This document shows positions 12,080 through 20,805 of a stretch of 64,000 bases of DNA, one piece after another. The position numbers and the translations under genes are program-made. The stretch's first letter is position 1. Every line of letters begins with the position of its first letter. Source of the DNA: Roseomonas genomospecies 6 (GTDB lineage Bacteria; Pseudomonadota; Alphaproteobacteria; Azospirillales; Azospirillaceae); the NCBI RefSeq assembly GCF_008365375.1, contig NZ_QOKW01000013.1:118652-182651 (forward strand). Direction: 5' to 3'. The notes beneath the pieces were generated by a model, which saw only the letters and a program-made list of their open reading frames with translations, did not search any database and was not told the DNA's origin.

Positions 12080-13330
12080 ATGCGCGTTCTCCTCTGCGGT
12101 CAGGGAACGTCGGAAATCCTCTGGTCCATCCACGCCGCCCTGATCGCGTTGGGCCATGAGTCGGTGCTGGCGCTTCCCGACATCTCGCAGGAGGTGATCG
12201 ACCGGCCCATCGACGCCATTCTGGCGCTGAACCTGTTCGAGATTCCGCGCGACACGGTGGAGATGCTGACCGCCTACGTGGCGTCCTTCGGGAAGCGCCC
12301 CGCGCTCGTCCACATCTGCCTGAAGCACCCGCTGGAGGAGATCGGCGCCGCCACCCCCGCCGCGGTGGCGGAGGCGGACCGCTGGATGGCGCGCCAGAAT
12401 GTCCGGATGTGGTGCATGTGCCCCGGCGTGGCGGAACAGTGCGGGCGGCTGGGCCTGACGCGGGTGTTCCACGCCCCGCTGGGGGTGCATCCCTGGATCT
12501 GCGCATTGCGGGACAGCGGCGGCATGGTGCATCTCTACAAGCGCTGGATGTCGCAGGCCGAGCCCGGGCTGGTCCGCTACCCCTACCGTGCCATGACGGG
12601 GGAGGCCGGGGACCGGGACGAGAGGCCACGGGTCGCCGGACGCTTCGTCTATCTCGGGCAGGGCTGCTCTCCGGCGGAGCCCGCCGAACCCTCCGTCCTG
12701 CGCGCCGCCGAGTCCGTCGCCGAGGCGATGCGCGCGCAGCCGGCGCTGCACCGGACGGCGGCCATGGATCTGTGCGGGCTGGCCGGGCCGTCCGCCGACC
12801 CGGCCTGGACGCTGGGCTTCAACCGGGCCTTCGCCGCGGTCTTCGCGGTGGAGAATCGCCGGCGCTTCGCCACCGCCCTGCGCGACGCCTTCGGTGAGAC
12901 CTTCGCCCTGTGGGGGGATGGCTGGGACCGGCATGGCATCGCGGCGCACCCGGTGTCCCCGCACCCGCGCACCCTCTATCACGAGGCTGCGGCCTGCCTG
13001 GATTTCGGAAGCCTCGCCTACGACACGGCCATCTTTCCGCGCACCCTGGAGATCCTGAAGCGCGACGGGCTGCTGGTGAGTTGGCGGCACGCCGGCAGCG
13101 GCCCGCTGTTCGGCCCCCTCGAGGCCGATCTGACCTTCGGCGACGGGGAGGAAGCCGTGCAACGGTTGGCGGCGCTGCGGGACGACCCGGATCGCCGCGA
13201 GAGGCTGCGGGCCGCCCATCGGGAGTGGGCGTTCGACCGGTTGTCGCTGGAACGCATTCTTCCCGGCGTGCTGGCCGGCGTGCTGGCCGGCGTGCCGGCG
13301 ACCGCGCATTCCCGCGGTTCCGAAGAATGA
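12080..13330 (+). CDS. Glycosyltransferase (CgeB-like)
   Basis: The product is 416 residues and begins MRVLLCGQGTSEILWSIHAA, a nucleotide-sugar Rossmann start. The C-terminal third has the layout of CgeB/YkvP-type transferases: ALWGDGWDRHG, YHEAAACLDFGSLAYDTAIF, RTLEILKRDGLLVSWRH, and a closing helix (RRERLRAAHREWAFD). It probably acts with the preceding gene, which ends nine bases before it. The C-terminus holds GVLAGVLAGV, encoded by a 12-base tandem repeat. Its substrate is unknown. It converges with the response-regulator gene downstream. Confidence 0.65.
   Translation: MRVLLCGQGTSEILWSIHAALIALGHESVLALPDISQEVIDRPIDAILALNLFEIPRDTVEMLTAYVASFGKRPALVHICLKHPLEEIGAATPAAVAEADRWMARQNVRMWCMCPGVAEQCGRLGLTRVFHAPLGVHPWICALRDSGGMVHLYKRWMSQAEPGLVRYPYRAMTGEAGDRDERPRVAGRFVYLGQGCSPAEPAEPSVLRAAESVAEAMRAQPALHRTAAMDLCGLAGPSADPAWTLGFNRAFAAVFAVENRRRFATALRDAFGETFALWGDGWDRHGIAAHPVSPHPRTLYHEAAACLDFGSLAYDTAIFPRTLEILKRDGLLVSWRHAGSGPLFGPLEADLTFGDGEEAVQRLAALRDDPDRRERLRAAHREWAFDRLSLERILPGVLAGVLAGVPATAHSRGSEE
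13265..13300 (+). repeat. Three 12-bp tandem copies near a gene end
   Basis: The unit GGCGTGCTGGCC occurs at 13265-13276 and 13277-13288, with a variant at 13289-13300. It encodes GVLA units in frame, so copy-number slippage would change the C-terminus without a frameshift. Confidence 0.8.
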
Positions 13331-13397
13331 CGGAAACCGGAGCGCGGGGGGCCGACAAGGACGGCACGCTGTCTTTCACGAACTCCGGGGGCGGCGG

Positions 13398-14039
13398 TCA
13401 GGAGTCGCCGCCGGGCGCCGCCTTGTCGGCGAGGCGCACCAGATGGGGCAGGGATTTCGCCTGCATCTTGCGCATCACGTTGGCGCGGTGGACCTTCACG
13501 GTGATTTCGCTGAGGCTCAGTTCGGCGGCGATCTGCTTGTTGAGCTGCCCCGCGACGACCAGCCGCATCACTTCCCGCTCGCGCGGGGTCAGGCTTCGGA
13601 AACGCCCGTGCAGGTCGGACAGGGCGTCCAGCGCGCGGCGGCGGCCGCGGTCGCGCTCGATGCCGGTGTGGACGGCGTCGATCAGGTCCTGGTCGCGGAA
13701 GGGCTTGGCCAGGAACTCGATGGCGCCGGCCTTCATCGCCGTCACCGACATGGGAATGTCGCCGTGGCCGGTGATGAAGACGACCGGCAGATGGATGCCC
13801 GCTCCGGTCAGCTCCCGCTGGAACTCCAGCCCGCTCTGGCCGGGCAGCCGCACGTCCAGCACGAGGCAGCCCGGCGCGTCGGGCAGGCGGTGCTGAAGGA
13901 ATTCCTGAGCCGAGGCGAAGGGCAGGGCGGCCAGGCCGACGGAGCGCAGCAGGCTGACCAGCGATTCCCGGATGGACGGATCGTCGTCGATGATGGCGAC
14001 GAAGGGCGCGCCCTCGGTGACGAAGCCGCGGTCGGTCAT
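13398..14039 (-). CDS. FixJ/NarL-type two-component response regulator
   Basis: The product is 213 residues. The receiver domain (about 12-125) has the acidic pair in AIIDDDPSIRESL, the phospho-acceptor Asp in CLVLDVRLPG and the Lys in FLAKPF. A LuxR-type helix-turn-helix follows (LTPREREVMRLVVAGQLNKQ, then SEITVKVHRANVMRKM), so it is a DNA-binding transcription factor. Its ATG overlaps the stop of the histidine kinase gene (ATGA at 14036-14039), which makes the kinase its partner with high probability. The likely target is the divergent operon starting at 15922, whose upstream region contains a palindrome. Confidence 0.92.
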   Translation of the reverse strand: MTDRGFVTEGAPFVAIIDDDPSIRESLVSLLRSVGLAALPFASAQEFLQHRLPDAPGCLVLDVRLPGQSGLEFQRELTGAGIHLPVVFITGHGDIPMSVTAMKAGAIEFLAKPFRDQDLIDAVHTGIERDRGRRRALDALSDLHGRFRSLTPREREVMRLVVAGQLNKQIAAELSLSEITVKVHRANVMRKMQAKSLPHLVRLADKAAPGGDS

Positions 14040-15724
14040 TGCATTCGCTCCAGGGGCGTCCGCTCCAGGGGAGGGCGCTCCAGGACGGCCTCCGCCGCCG
14101 GACGCTCCGGTTCGTCGTCGGCGGGAAGCGTGAAGCGGAAGGCGGCGCCCTGCGGGTGGTTGGCGTCTCCCCACAGCCGCCCGCCATGCGCCTCCACGAT
14201 CGACCGGCAGATCGTCAGGCCCATGCCGATACCATGCTCCTTGGTGGTGAAGAAGGGTTCGAACAGCCGTTCTCCATGGTCCGCCTGCAGGCCGGTGCCG
14301 GTGTCCTCCACCGACACCAGGATGTCCGCGGCACCGTGGCGGCGCGAGCGGATGCTCAGCACGCGGGGACGGTCGGTGACGGTGCTCATGGCGTCGTCGG
14401 CGTTGGCGATCAGGTTCAGAAGCACCTGTTCCAACTGCACCGGGCTGCCGTTCACCGGCGGCAGGCGCTGCTGAAGGTCGGTGCGCAGCGCGATCCGGTT
14501 CAGCCGCCGTTCGCCTTCCGTGCGGTCCAGCGCGCTCTGGATCACGCCGTTGACGTCCAGCCGGCGGCGCTCTGGTGGGGCCTTGCGGAAGGTGGCGCGG
14601 ATGCAGGCGATCACCCGGGCGGCGCGGTGCCCGTCGTCGGAGATGCGCCTCAGCGCGGCCCGCGCCTCCACCAGATCGGGCGACGGGCGGTCCAGCCAGC
14701 GCAGCCCCGCGCCCGCGTTGGTGACCATGCTCGCCAGCGGCTGGTTGACCTCGTGCGCGATGGAGGCGGAGAGCGCTTCCAGGCTGGCCAGCCGCGCGTC
14801 GCGCACCCGCCGCTCCGCCGCGACCGAGCGGACCAGCCGCCCGTACAGCGTCGTCATCTCCGCCAACAGCACCAGCAGGACCACGCTGGAGGCGGCCAGC
14901 CCGAAGATCCGTCCCGACCACCAGCCGGCGCTGAACCGCCCTCCGCTGATGAAGCTCAGCAGGCAGGTCTCGATGGCCCAGGCGGTCAGCACGACCATCA
15001 GCCAGAGATCCAGGACAGAGCGCTGCTGCCGCCACAGGACGGCCAGCGCGGCGGCGCAGAGCGCCAGGGCCGTCACCGGGACGACCCGCCACAGCGGCGC
15101 TTCCCGCATGGTGTCGGCCATCAACCGCGGCAGCACGGCGTCCCCGGCGAGCGCCAGGACCATGAGGCCTCCGGCCAGCCCCGCCGCCAGCGCCATGGTT
15201 CCCGCGATGGCGGGCAGGGCCGGGCGGTGCGCCTCGCGCGGGCCGCTCTCCGCGGCCTTCAGAAGCGCGTAGATCAGGAAGAACAGCGGCAGGCCGATGC
15301 GGCGCCCTGCGGCCACGACGGCGGTGCTCTGCATCCCGGCGCCGAGCAGACCGGTCGGCGCGAAGACTCCGGGGAAGGTCAGCGCCCAGGGAACGATCAG
15401 CAGCGCCGTGACCAGATAGCCGGCGGCGAGCGCCAGCAGGGCCGGCGTGCGCTGCGTGGCGTAGAGGGCGAACAGCAGGACGGCGGTCATCAGCTCCGTC
15501 AGCAGGACCGCGGTGGCGTAGGCGGGCAGCAGGACCGCCGTTCCGTCCAGCGGCAGGCGGGCGAAGGGAGCCGCGGCGGCAAGCGCGGCCAGCAGCCCCA
15601 GCACCGTGCCGGCGGCAAGCCGCGTCTGCCCCGCCCCGGGCGGCAGGGTCGCCAGAAGAAACCGCTGGTCTCCCTGGCGCTGGTCTCCTGGCTGATGAAG
15701 TCCGGAAGAATCGCTCGTGCGCAT
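14036..15724 (-). CDS. Membrane-bound sensor histidine kinase
   Basis: The product is 562 residues. The N-terminal 280 or so residues form about eight hydrophobic helices, a MASE-like membrane sensor with no periplasmic loop domain. The kinase core has the H-box ASIAHEVNQPLASM, N-box LLNLIANADDAM, G1 EDTGTGLQ and G2 GIGMGLTICRSIVEAHGG; the H-box style is that of FixL/NodV-type kinases. I chose the ATG at 15722-15724 (MRTSDSSGLH). The C-terminal tail carries a PLERTPLERM repeat. It is translationally coupled to the FixJ-like regulator that follows. The signal is unknown; a ligand within the membrane is the simplest reading of the architecture. Confidence 0.88.
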   Translation of the reverse strand: MRTSDSSGLHQPGDQRQGDQRFLLATLPPGAGQTRLAAGTVLGLLAALAAAAPFARLPLDGTAVLLPAYATAVLLTELMTAVLLFALYATQRTPALLALAAGYLVTALLIVPWALTFPGVFAPTGLLGAGMQSTAVVAAGRRIGLPLFFLIYALLKAAESGPREAHRPALPAIAGTMALAAGLAGGLMVLALAGDAVLPRLMADTMREAPLWRVVPVTALALCAAALAVLWRQQRSVLDLWLMVVLTAWAIETCLLSFISGGRFSAGWWSGRIFGLAASSVVLLVLLAEMTTLYGRLVRSVAAERRVRDARLASLEALSASIAHEVNQPLASMVTNAGAGLRWLDRPSPDLVEARAALRRISDDGHRAARVIACIRATFRKAPPERRRLDVNGVIQSALDRTEGERRLNRIALRTDLQQRLPPVNGSPVQLEQVLLNLIANADDAMSTVTDRPRVLSIRSRRHGAADILVSVEDTGTGLQADHGERLFEPFFTTKEHGIGMGLTICRSIVEAHGGRLWGDANHPQGAAFRFTLPADDEPERPAAEAVLERPPLERTPLERMQ

Positions 15725-15803
15725 CACCGTCGCTCGACCGGCCGTCGGGTCATCGTTCCCTTTACCCTGTCCGGCACCGGCGTCGGGCGGCGCCTTGGCC
15801 TGA

Positions 15804-15817
15804 TATACCAAGGTATA
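15804..15817. promoter_or_regulatory. 14-bp palindrome between kinase and hydrolase genes
   Basis: The arms TATACC (15804-15809) and GGTATA (15812-15817) flank a two-base centre. It lies 80 bases upstream of the kinase ATG and 105 bases upstream of the hydrolase ATG. A plausible operator for the FixJ-like regulator or a local repressor; binding is inferred only. Confidence 0.4.
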
Positions 15818-15921
15818 GCGCTGGCAAACGCAAGTTCAATGTCGCGGCCCTCCGTCCCTGGCCGATGCTTCGCTCCATCGTTGGACCGATCGCCGACGCC
15901 CAAAAAAGAAGAGGACGAGAC

Positions 15922-16593
15922 ATGACCATCACCGCAACCGCGACTCCGGGCAAGACCCTGGTGTCGCCGAAGGACCACGCGCTGATCATGATCGACCATC
16001 AGTCGCAAATGGCCTTCGCGACCCATTCCATCGACGCCACGACCCTGCGCACCAACACCGCCCTGGTCGCCCACGCCGCCGCCGGCTTCGGCGTCGCCAC
16101 GATCCTGACCACGGTCGCGGAGAAGAGCTTCTCCGGCCCGATCTTCTCCGAGATCACCGAGGCCTTCCTGGAGGCGGAGATCACCGACCGCACCTCCATG
16201 AACACCTGGGAGGACGCGAACGTCATCAGGCGGGTGAACGCGCTGGGCAAGACCCGGCTGGTCTTCTGCGGGCTGTGGACCTCGGTCTGCATCGTCGGGC
16301 CGACCCTGTCGGCCATCGACCAGGGGTTCGAGGTCTACGTCATCGCCGACGCCTGCGGCGACGTGTCGGCGGAGGCGCACGAGCGCGCCATGGAGCGCAT
16401 GGTCCAGGCCGGCGTGCGCCCGATGACCGCGCTCCAGTACATGCTGGAACTCCAGCGCGACTGGGCGCGCGGCGAAACCTACGAGCTGACCACCGGCATC
16501 GCCAGGAAGTACGGCGGCTCCTACGGTCTGGGCATCATCTACGCCAAGACGATGTTCGGCGCGTCGGAAGGCGGCCACAGCGCCGCCGCCTGA
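15922..16593 (+). CDS. Isochorismatase-family hydrolase (YcaC-like)
   Basis: The product is 223 residues from MTITATATPG. It has the cysteine-hydrolase fold with ALIMIDHQSQMAF (first catalytic Asp), the nucleophile Cys region TRLVFCGLWTSVCIVGPTL and a VYVIADACGDVSAEAHERAM segment, all characteristic of the YcaC branch. Its substrate is not known for the family. The ATG at 15922 follows the purine-rich stretch AGAAGAGGA. It is the first gene of a plus-strand run with XapX, amidohydrolase and MFS genes, though a hairpin lies between it and XapX. It is divergent from the two-component genes that may control it. Confidence 0.85.
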   Translation: MTITATATPGKTLVSPKDHALIMIDHQSQMAFATHSIDATTLRTNTALVAHAAAGFGVATILTTVAEKSFSGPIFSEITEAFLEAEITDRTSMNTWEDANVIRRVNALGKTRLVFCGLWTSVCIVGPTLSAIDQGFEVYVIADACGDVSAEAHERAMERMVQAGVRPMTALQYMLELQRDWARGETYELTTGIARKYGGSYGLGIIYAKTMFGASEGGHSAAA

Positions 16594-16606
16594 CCTTCGG
16601 CGTCGC

Positions 16607-16650
16607 GGCGGACCGGCCCCGCACCCTCCCCGGGGCGGTCCGCCCTTTCC
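16607..16650 (+). terminator. Hairpin terminator or attenuator after the hydrolase gene
   Basis: The arms at 16607-16621 and 16631-16644 pair throughout except for one bulged base, around a 9-base loop, then CTTTCC. It may partly end transcription before the XapX gene, so the downstream genes could be expressed at a lower level. Confidence 0.55.
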
Positions 16651-16678
16651 GCCTATCCGGACGAAGGACGGGTTTGCC

Positions 16679-16978
16679 ATGATGCCCTATCTGCTTTCCC
16701 TCGGCGCCGGTGTCCTGGTCGGCATTCTCTACGCGCTGCTCGGCGTCCGCTCCCCCGCACCGCCCACCATCGCCCTGATCGGTCTGCTCGGCATGCTGGT
16801 CGGGGAACAGGCCGTGCCGGTGGTCAAGCGGCTGCTTGCCGGGCAGCCGGTTCTGGCCTTCATCCAGAACGATTGCGCCCGCCACATCCTGGGGCCGCAG
16901 GCCGGTACCGCCGCCGCGCCGGACGCGGGCGCCGCAAACCAGCCGGCGCCGGATGCCGCGCCGCGAGGCCGGGCATGA
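16679..16978 (+). CDS. XapX domain-containing small membrane protein
   Basis: The product is 99 residues. The first 55 match the XapX/DUF1427 pattern: two short membrane helices with YLLSLGAGVLVGILYALLGV and PPTIALIGLLGMLVGEQAVP. The C-terminal 30 residues are Ala/Pro-rich and probably disordered. XapX was first seen next to xanthosine transport genes, and its role is undefined. Its TGA overlaps the ATG of the amidohydrolase (ATGA at 16975-16978), so the two are translationally coupled. This supports a link between a membrane step and hydrolysis of an imported compound. Confidence 0.8.
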   Translation: MMPYLLSLGAGVLVGILYALLGVRSPAPPTIALIGLLGMLVGEQAVPVVKRLLAGQPVLAFIQNDCARHILGPQAGTAAAPDAGAANQPAPDAAPRGRA

Positions 16979-18921
16979 CCGGGATCGGACGGCGCGGCGC
17001 CATCGCCGGTACCGCCGCCGCCACGCTGCTCGCCTCGCCCCTGATGTCCCGCCTTGGGAGTGCCGCCATGCCGTCTTCCGACCTTCTGATCGTCAACGCC
17101 CGGATCACGACCCTCGACCGCACCAACCCGCAGGCCGACGCCGTGGCGATCCGCGACGGGCGCTTCCTCGCCGTGGGGCGGGAGGCCGAAGTGCGCGCCG
17201 CCGTGGCTCCCGATGCCGCGGTGATCGACGCCAAGGGGCGCCGCCTGATCCCCGGCCTGATCGACAGCCACATCCACGTCATCCGCGGCGGCCTGAACTA
17301 CACCATGGAGCTGCGCTGGGACGGCGTGCCGACGCTGGCCGACGCCATGGCGATGCTGCGCGCCCAGGTGGCCCGCACGCCGGCTCCGCAATGGGTGCGC
17401 GTCGTCGGCGGCTTCACCGAGCACCAGTTCGCCGAGAAGCGCCTGCCGACGCTGGAGGAACTCAACGCCGCCGCCCCCGACACGCCGGTCTTCATCCTGC
17501 ACCTCTACGACCGCGCGCTGCTGAACGGGGCGGCGTTGCGGGCGGTGGGCTACGGCAAGGACACGCCGAACCCGCCGGGCGGCGAGATCCAGCGCGACGC
17601 GGCGGGCAACCCGACCGGCCTGCTGCTGGCCCTGCCCAATGCGATGATCCTGTACTCCACCCTCGCCAAGGGGCCGAAGCTGCCGGAGGAGTATCAGGTC
17701 AACTCCACCCGCCATTTCATGCGGGAGCTGAACAGTCTGGGCGTGACCAGCGTGATCGACGCGGGCGGCGGCTTCCAGAACTATCCCGAAGACTACGCGA
17801 TCATCGAGAAGCTGCACGCCGACGGCGAGATGACGCTGCGCATCGCCTACAACCTGTTCACCCAGAAGCCGAAGGAGGAGTTGCGGGACTTCGCCACTTG
17901 GTCGGACAAGGTCAAGCCGGGCGACGGCGACGACCGCTACCGCCTGAACGGGGCGGGCGAGATGCTGGTCTATTCCGCCGCCGACTTCGAGGACTTCCGC
18001 GTCGCCCGCCCCGAGATGCCGCCCAACATGGAAACGGACCTGGAGCCGGTGGTGCGCCTGCTGGCCGAGCGGCGCTGGCCCTGGCGGCTGCACGCCACCT
18101 ACGACGAGACCATCGGGCGGGCGCTGGACGTGTTCGAGAAGGTCAACCGGGACATCCCGCTGCAAGGGCTGAACTGGTTCTTCGACCATGCGGAGACGAT
18201 CAGCGAGCGCAACATCGACCGCATCGCGGCCCTCGGCGGCGGCATCGCCGTGCAGCACCGCATGGCCTATCAGGGCGAGTATTTCGTGGAGCGCTACGGC
18301 GCCAAGGCGGCGGAGGCCACGCCGCCCATCGCGAAGATGCTGGCCGCCGGGGTGCCGGTGGGTGCCGGGACGGACGCCACCCGTGTCGCCAGCTACAACC
18401 CCTGGGTCTCGCTGTCCTGGCTGATCACCGGCAAGACGGTGGGCGGGCTGTCGCTCTATCCCATGGCGAACCGGTTGGACCGCGAGACCGCGCTGCGCCT
18501 GTGGACGGAGGCCAACACCTGGTTCTCCAACGAACAGGGGAAGAAGGGCCGGATCGAAGCCGGGCAACTCGCCGACGCGGCGCTGCTCAGCGACGACTGC
18601 ATGACCGTGCCGGAGGACCGCATCCCCCACATCCGCTCCGTCCTGACCCTGCTGGGCGGCGCGGTTGTGCATGGAGAGGGCGATTACGGCAGCCTCGCCC
18701 CGCCGCTGCCCAAGCCGATGCCCGACTGGTCGCCGGTCGCCACGGTCGGCGGCTATCACCGCGATCCCAAGGCCGCGCAAAAGCAGGCCGCGGAGTGCGG
18801 ATGCCATTCCGGCTGCGCCGTGCACGGACACGACCACGCGGCGGCGCTGGGCGCCGATGTGCCCACGGCGGACGCGCGGAGCTTTTGGGGCGTGTTCGGC
18901 TGCGGCTGCTGGGCGGTGTGA
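16975..18921 (+). CDS. Amidohydrolase (YtcJ-like) with Tat-type leader and Cys-rich tail
   Basis: The product is 648 residues, long for the YtcJ/amidohydrolase-3 group (about 550). It begins with a twin-arginine-like leader (GRRGAIAGTAAATLL), so export is likely. The metal-binding HxH occurs in GLIDSHIHV, and later motifs are NWFFDHAETIS and VPVGAGTDATRVASYNPW. The excess length at the C-terminus includes a stretch with Cys-Gly-Cys-His, His-Gly-His-Asp-His and a closing GCGCW, five cysteines in all, which may bind metal. The family hydrolyses amides or formyl groups; its substrate is unknown. It overlaps XapX and precedes an MFS exporter gene by 17 bases. Confidence 0.82.
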   Translation: MTGIGRRGAIAGTAAATLLASPLMSRLGSAAMPSSDLLIVNARITTLDRTNPQADAVAIRDGRFLAVGREAEVRAAVAPDAAVIDAKGRRLIPGLIDSHIHVIRGGLNYTMELRWDGVPTLADAMAMLRAQVARTPAPQWVRVVGGFTEHQFAEKRLPTLEELNAAAPDTPVFILHLYDRALLNGAALRAVGYGKDTPNPPGGEIQRDAAGNPTGLLLALPNAMILYSTLAKGPKLPEEYQVNSTRHFMRELNSLGVTSVIDAGGGFQNYPEDYAIIEKLHADGEMTLRIAYNLFTQKPKEELRDFATWSDKVKPGDGDDRYRLNGAGEMLVYSAADFEDFRVARPEMPPNMETDLEPVVRLLAERRWPWRLHATYDETIGRALDVFEKVNRDIPLQGLNWFFDHAETISERNIDRIAALGGGIAVQHRMAYQGEYFVERYGAKAAEATPPIAKMLAAGVPVGAGTDATRVASYNPWVSLSWLITGKTVGGLSLYPMANRLDRETALRLWTEANTWFSNEQGKKGRIEAGQLADAALLSDDCMTVPEDRIPHIRSVLTLLGGAVVHGEGDYGSLAPPLPKPMPDWSPVATVGGYHRDPKAAQKQAAECGCHSGCAVHGHDHAAALGADVPTADARSFWGVFGCGCWAV

Positions 18922-18938
18922 GGGGGGACGCGCAGGAC

Positions 18939-20579
18939 ATGACCGCCGACGCCGTTCCGTCCCCCGGCGCCACGCCGCCACCCAAAACGCGGCGCACCGG
19001 CGCCTTCGCGCCTCTGCGCAACCGCCTGTTCGCCGTTCTGTGGGTGGCGGCGGTGCTGGGCAACGTCGGCACCTTCATGCGCGACGTGGCGAGCGCGTGG
19101 CTGGTGCTCGACCTGTCGGGATCGCCTTCCACCGTCGCGCTGATCCAGGCGGCGGGGTCGCTGCCGATCTTCCTGCTGGCGATCCCGGCGGGGGTGCTGT
19201 CCGACATCATGGACCGGCGGCGGATGCTGATCGTCATCCAGTGCCTGCTGGCCTGCGTCAGCGCCGCGCTGATGATCCAGGCGGCGCTGGGGGTCGCCAC
19301 CGTGGCCTCCATCGCCGGGCTGACCTTCCTGGGTGGGGTCGGGGCGGCGCTGATGGCGCCGGTCTGGCAGTCCATCGTGCCGGAGTTGGTGCCCCGCGGC
19401 GAACTGAAGGGCGCCGTGGCGCTGAACAGCCTGGGCATCAACATCGCCCGCGCCATCGGCCCTGCGGCGGGCGGTGCGATCCTGGCCGCCGCGGGGGCCG
19501 CCGCCACCTACGCCGTGGACGTGACCTCCTACGTCATCGTGGTGGCCGCCCTGCTGTGGTGGCGGCGCACCCCAGACACCCGCGACGCGCTGTCGGAGCA
19601 GTTCGGCGGTGCGCTCCGCGCCGGGCTGCGCTACGCCCGCGCCAGCCGGGAGTTGCACCGCGTCTTCCTGCGCGCCGGGCTGTTCTTCGCCTGCGCCAGC
19701 GCCCTGTGGGCCTTGCTGCCCATCGTGGCCGGGCCGATCCTGGGCGGCGGGCCGGGCTTCTACGGGCTGCTGCTGGGCGCCGTGGGGGCGGGGGCCATCG
19801 GCGGAGCGATCGTCCTGCCGCGCGTCCGCGAGCGTCTGGGCGCGGATGGCCTCATGCTTGCGGCGGCGCTGGTCACCGCCGTCGTGATGGGCATCCTGGC
19901 GCTGGCCCCGCCGCGCTGGCTGGCGCTGCCGGTCCTGCTGGCCGCCGGGGCGGCCTGGATCGCCGTCCTGACGACGCTGAGCGCCACGACGCAGGCCATC
20001 CTGCCCAACTGGGTGCGCGGGCGCGGTCTGGCGCTGTACCTGACGGTCTTCAACGGCGCCCTGACGGCGGGCAGCCTCGGCTGGGGCGCGCTGGCCGACG
20101 GGATCGGCGTGCCCGCCACGCTGTGGGTCAGCGCCGCCGGGCTGCTCGCCGTGGCGGTCCTCTCCCGCGCCGTGCCGCTGCCGGAGGGCGAGGCCGACCT
20201 CACCCCGTCCAACCATTGGCCGGAGCCGCTGACCGCCGAACCGGTGCGCAACGACCGAGGCCCGGTGCTGATCACCATCGAGTACCGGGTGGTGGCCGCC
20301 GACCAGCCCGCCTTCCACGCCGCACTCCTCCGCCTGTCGGAGGCGCGGCGGCGGGACGGCGCCTACGCCTGGGGCGTCAGCCAGGATTCCGGCGATCCGG
20401 AACGGGTGCTGGAGTGGTTCTTCGTGGAATCCTGGGCGGAGCACCAGCGCCAGCACCGCCGCGTGTCGAACGCCGACGCGGATGTGCAGAAGGAGGCGCT
20501 GGTCTTCCACCGCGGCGACGGACCGCCGCGGGTGTCGCATCTCCTGGCGCTGGAGCACGGTGCGGAAAAGGCTTCATAA
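18939..20579 (+). CDS. MFS transporter, EntS/MFS_3 type, with C-terminal domain
   Basis: The product is 546 residues. About residues 25-430 form a twelve-helix major facilitator of the EntS-like group, with DVASAWLVLDLSGSPSTVAL and the loop-2 region GVLSDIMDRRRML. The C-terminal 100 residues are soluble and resemble the antibiotic-monooxygenase/dimeric ferredoxin-like domain found on PF05977 proteins (EYRVVAADQPAFHAALLRLS, then EWFFVESWAEHQRQH). Such transporters usually export siderophores or small metabolites. It forms an operon with XapX and the amidohydrolase. The frame runs directly, after its TAA, into a relic of an outer-membrane protein. Confidence 0.85.
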   Translation: MTADAVPSPGATPPPKTRRTGAFAPLRNRLFAVLWVAAVLGNVGTFMRDVASAWLVLDLSGSPSTVALIQAAGSLPIFLLAIPAGVLSDIMDRRRMLIVIQCLLACVSAALMIQAALGVATVASIAGLTFLGGVGAALMAPVWQSIVPELVPRGELKGAVALNSLGINIARAIGPAAGGAILAAAGAAATYAVDVTSYVIVVAALLWWRRTPDTRDALSEQFGGALRAGLRYARASRELHRVFLRAGLFFACASALWALLPIVAGPILGGGPGFYGLLLGAVGAGAIGGAIVLPRVRERLGADGLMLAAALVTAVVMGILALAPPRWLALPVLLAAGAAWIAVLTTLSATTQAILPNWVRGRGLALYLTVFNGALTAGSLGWGALADGIGVPATLWVSAAGLLAVAVLSRAVPLPEGEADLTPSNHWPEPLTAEPVRNDRGPVLITIEYRVVAADQPAFHAALLRLSEARRRDGAYAWGVSQDSGDPERVLEWFFVESWAEHQRQHRRVSNADADVQKEALVFHRGDGPPRVSHLLALEHGAEKAS

Positions 20580-20711
20580 GGCGGTGCCACGGGCCGTACG
20601 GTCGAAGGGCTGCTGTCCTACTCGCTGTTCCGGCCCGGCTCTTTCCGCGAGGATACCGGACCTTCGGAGACGATCCGCTTCGTCGGGCTGGAGGCGGTGT
20701 TCAAGTTCTGA
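20580..20711 (+). pseudogene. C-terminal relic of an outer-membrane barrel (alginate-export-like)
   Basis: Directly after the MFS stop codon the same frame stays open for 43 codons and ends in a TGA. There is no start codon or ribosome site. The translation includes EGLLSYSLFRPGSFREDTG and closes with VGLEAVFKF. The last part has alternating hydrophobic residues and a terminal Phe, the signature of the final strand of an outer-membrane beta barrel. The pattern GSFREDTGPS recalls the end of alginate-export/AlgE-like porins from memory. I read it as the remnant of a deleted porin gene. Confidence 0.55.
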
Positions 20712-20805
20712 CGCCGCAGCCGGTATGTTTCGGTACGGTACCTGCGCCGGCCCCCTTCCTTGACGGCATGGTTGCGCGAACCATCGACGAAGCGGGAGCA
20801 ACAGC

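Noticed and set aside
10421..13309. Long minus-strand open frame opposite the two glycosyltransferase genes
   Set aside because: Same antisense artefact; no domain, no ribosome site, and it spans two real genes.
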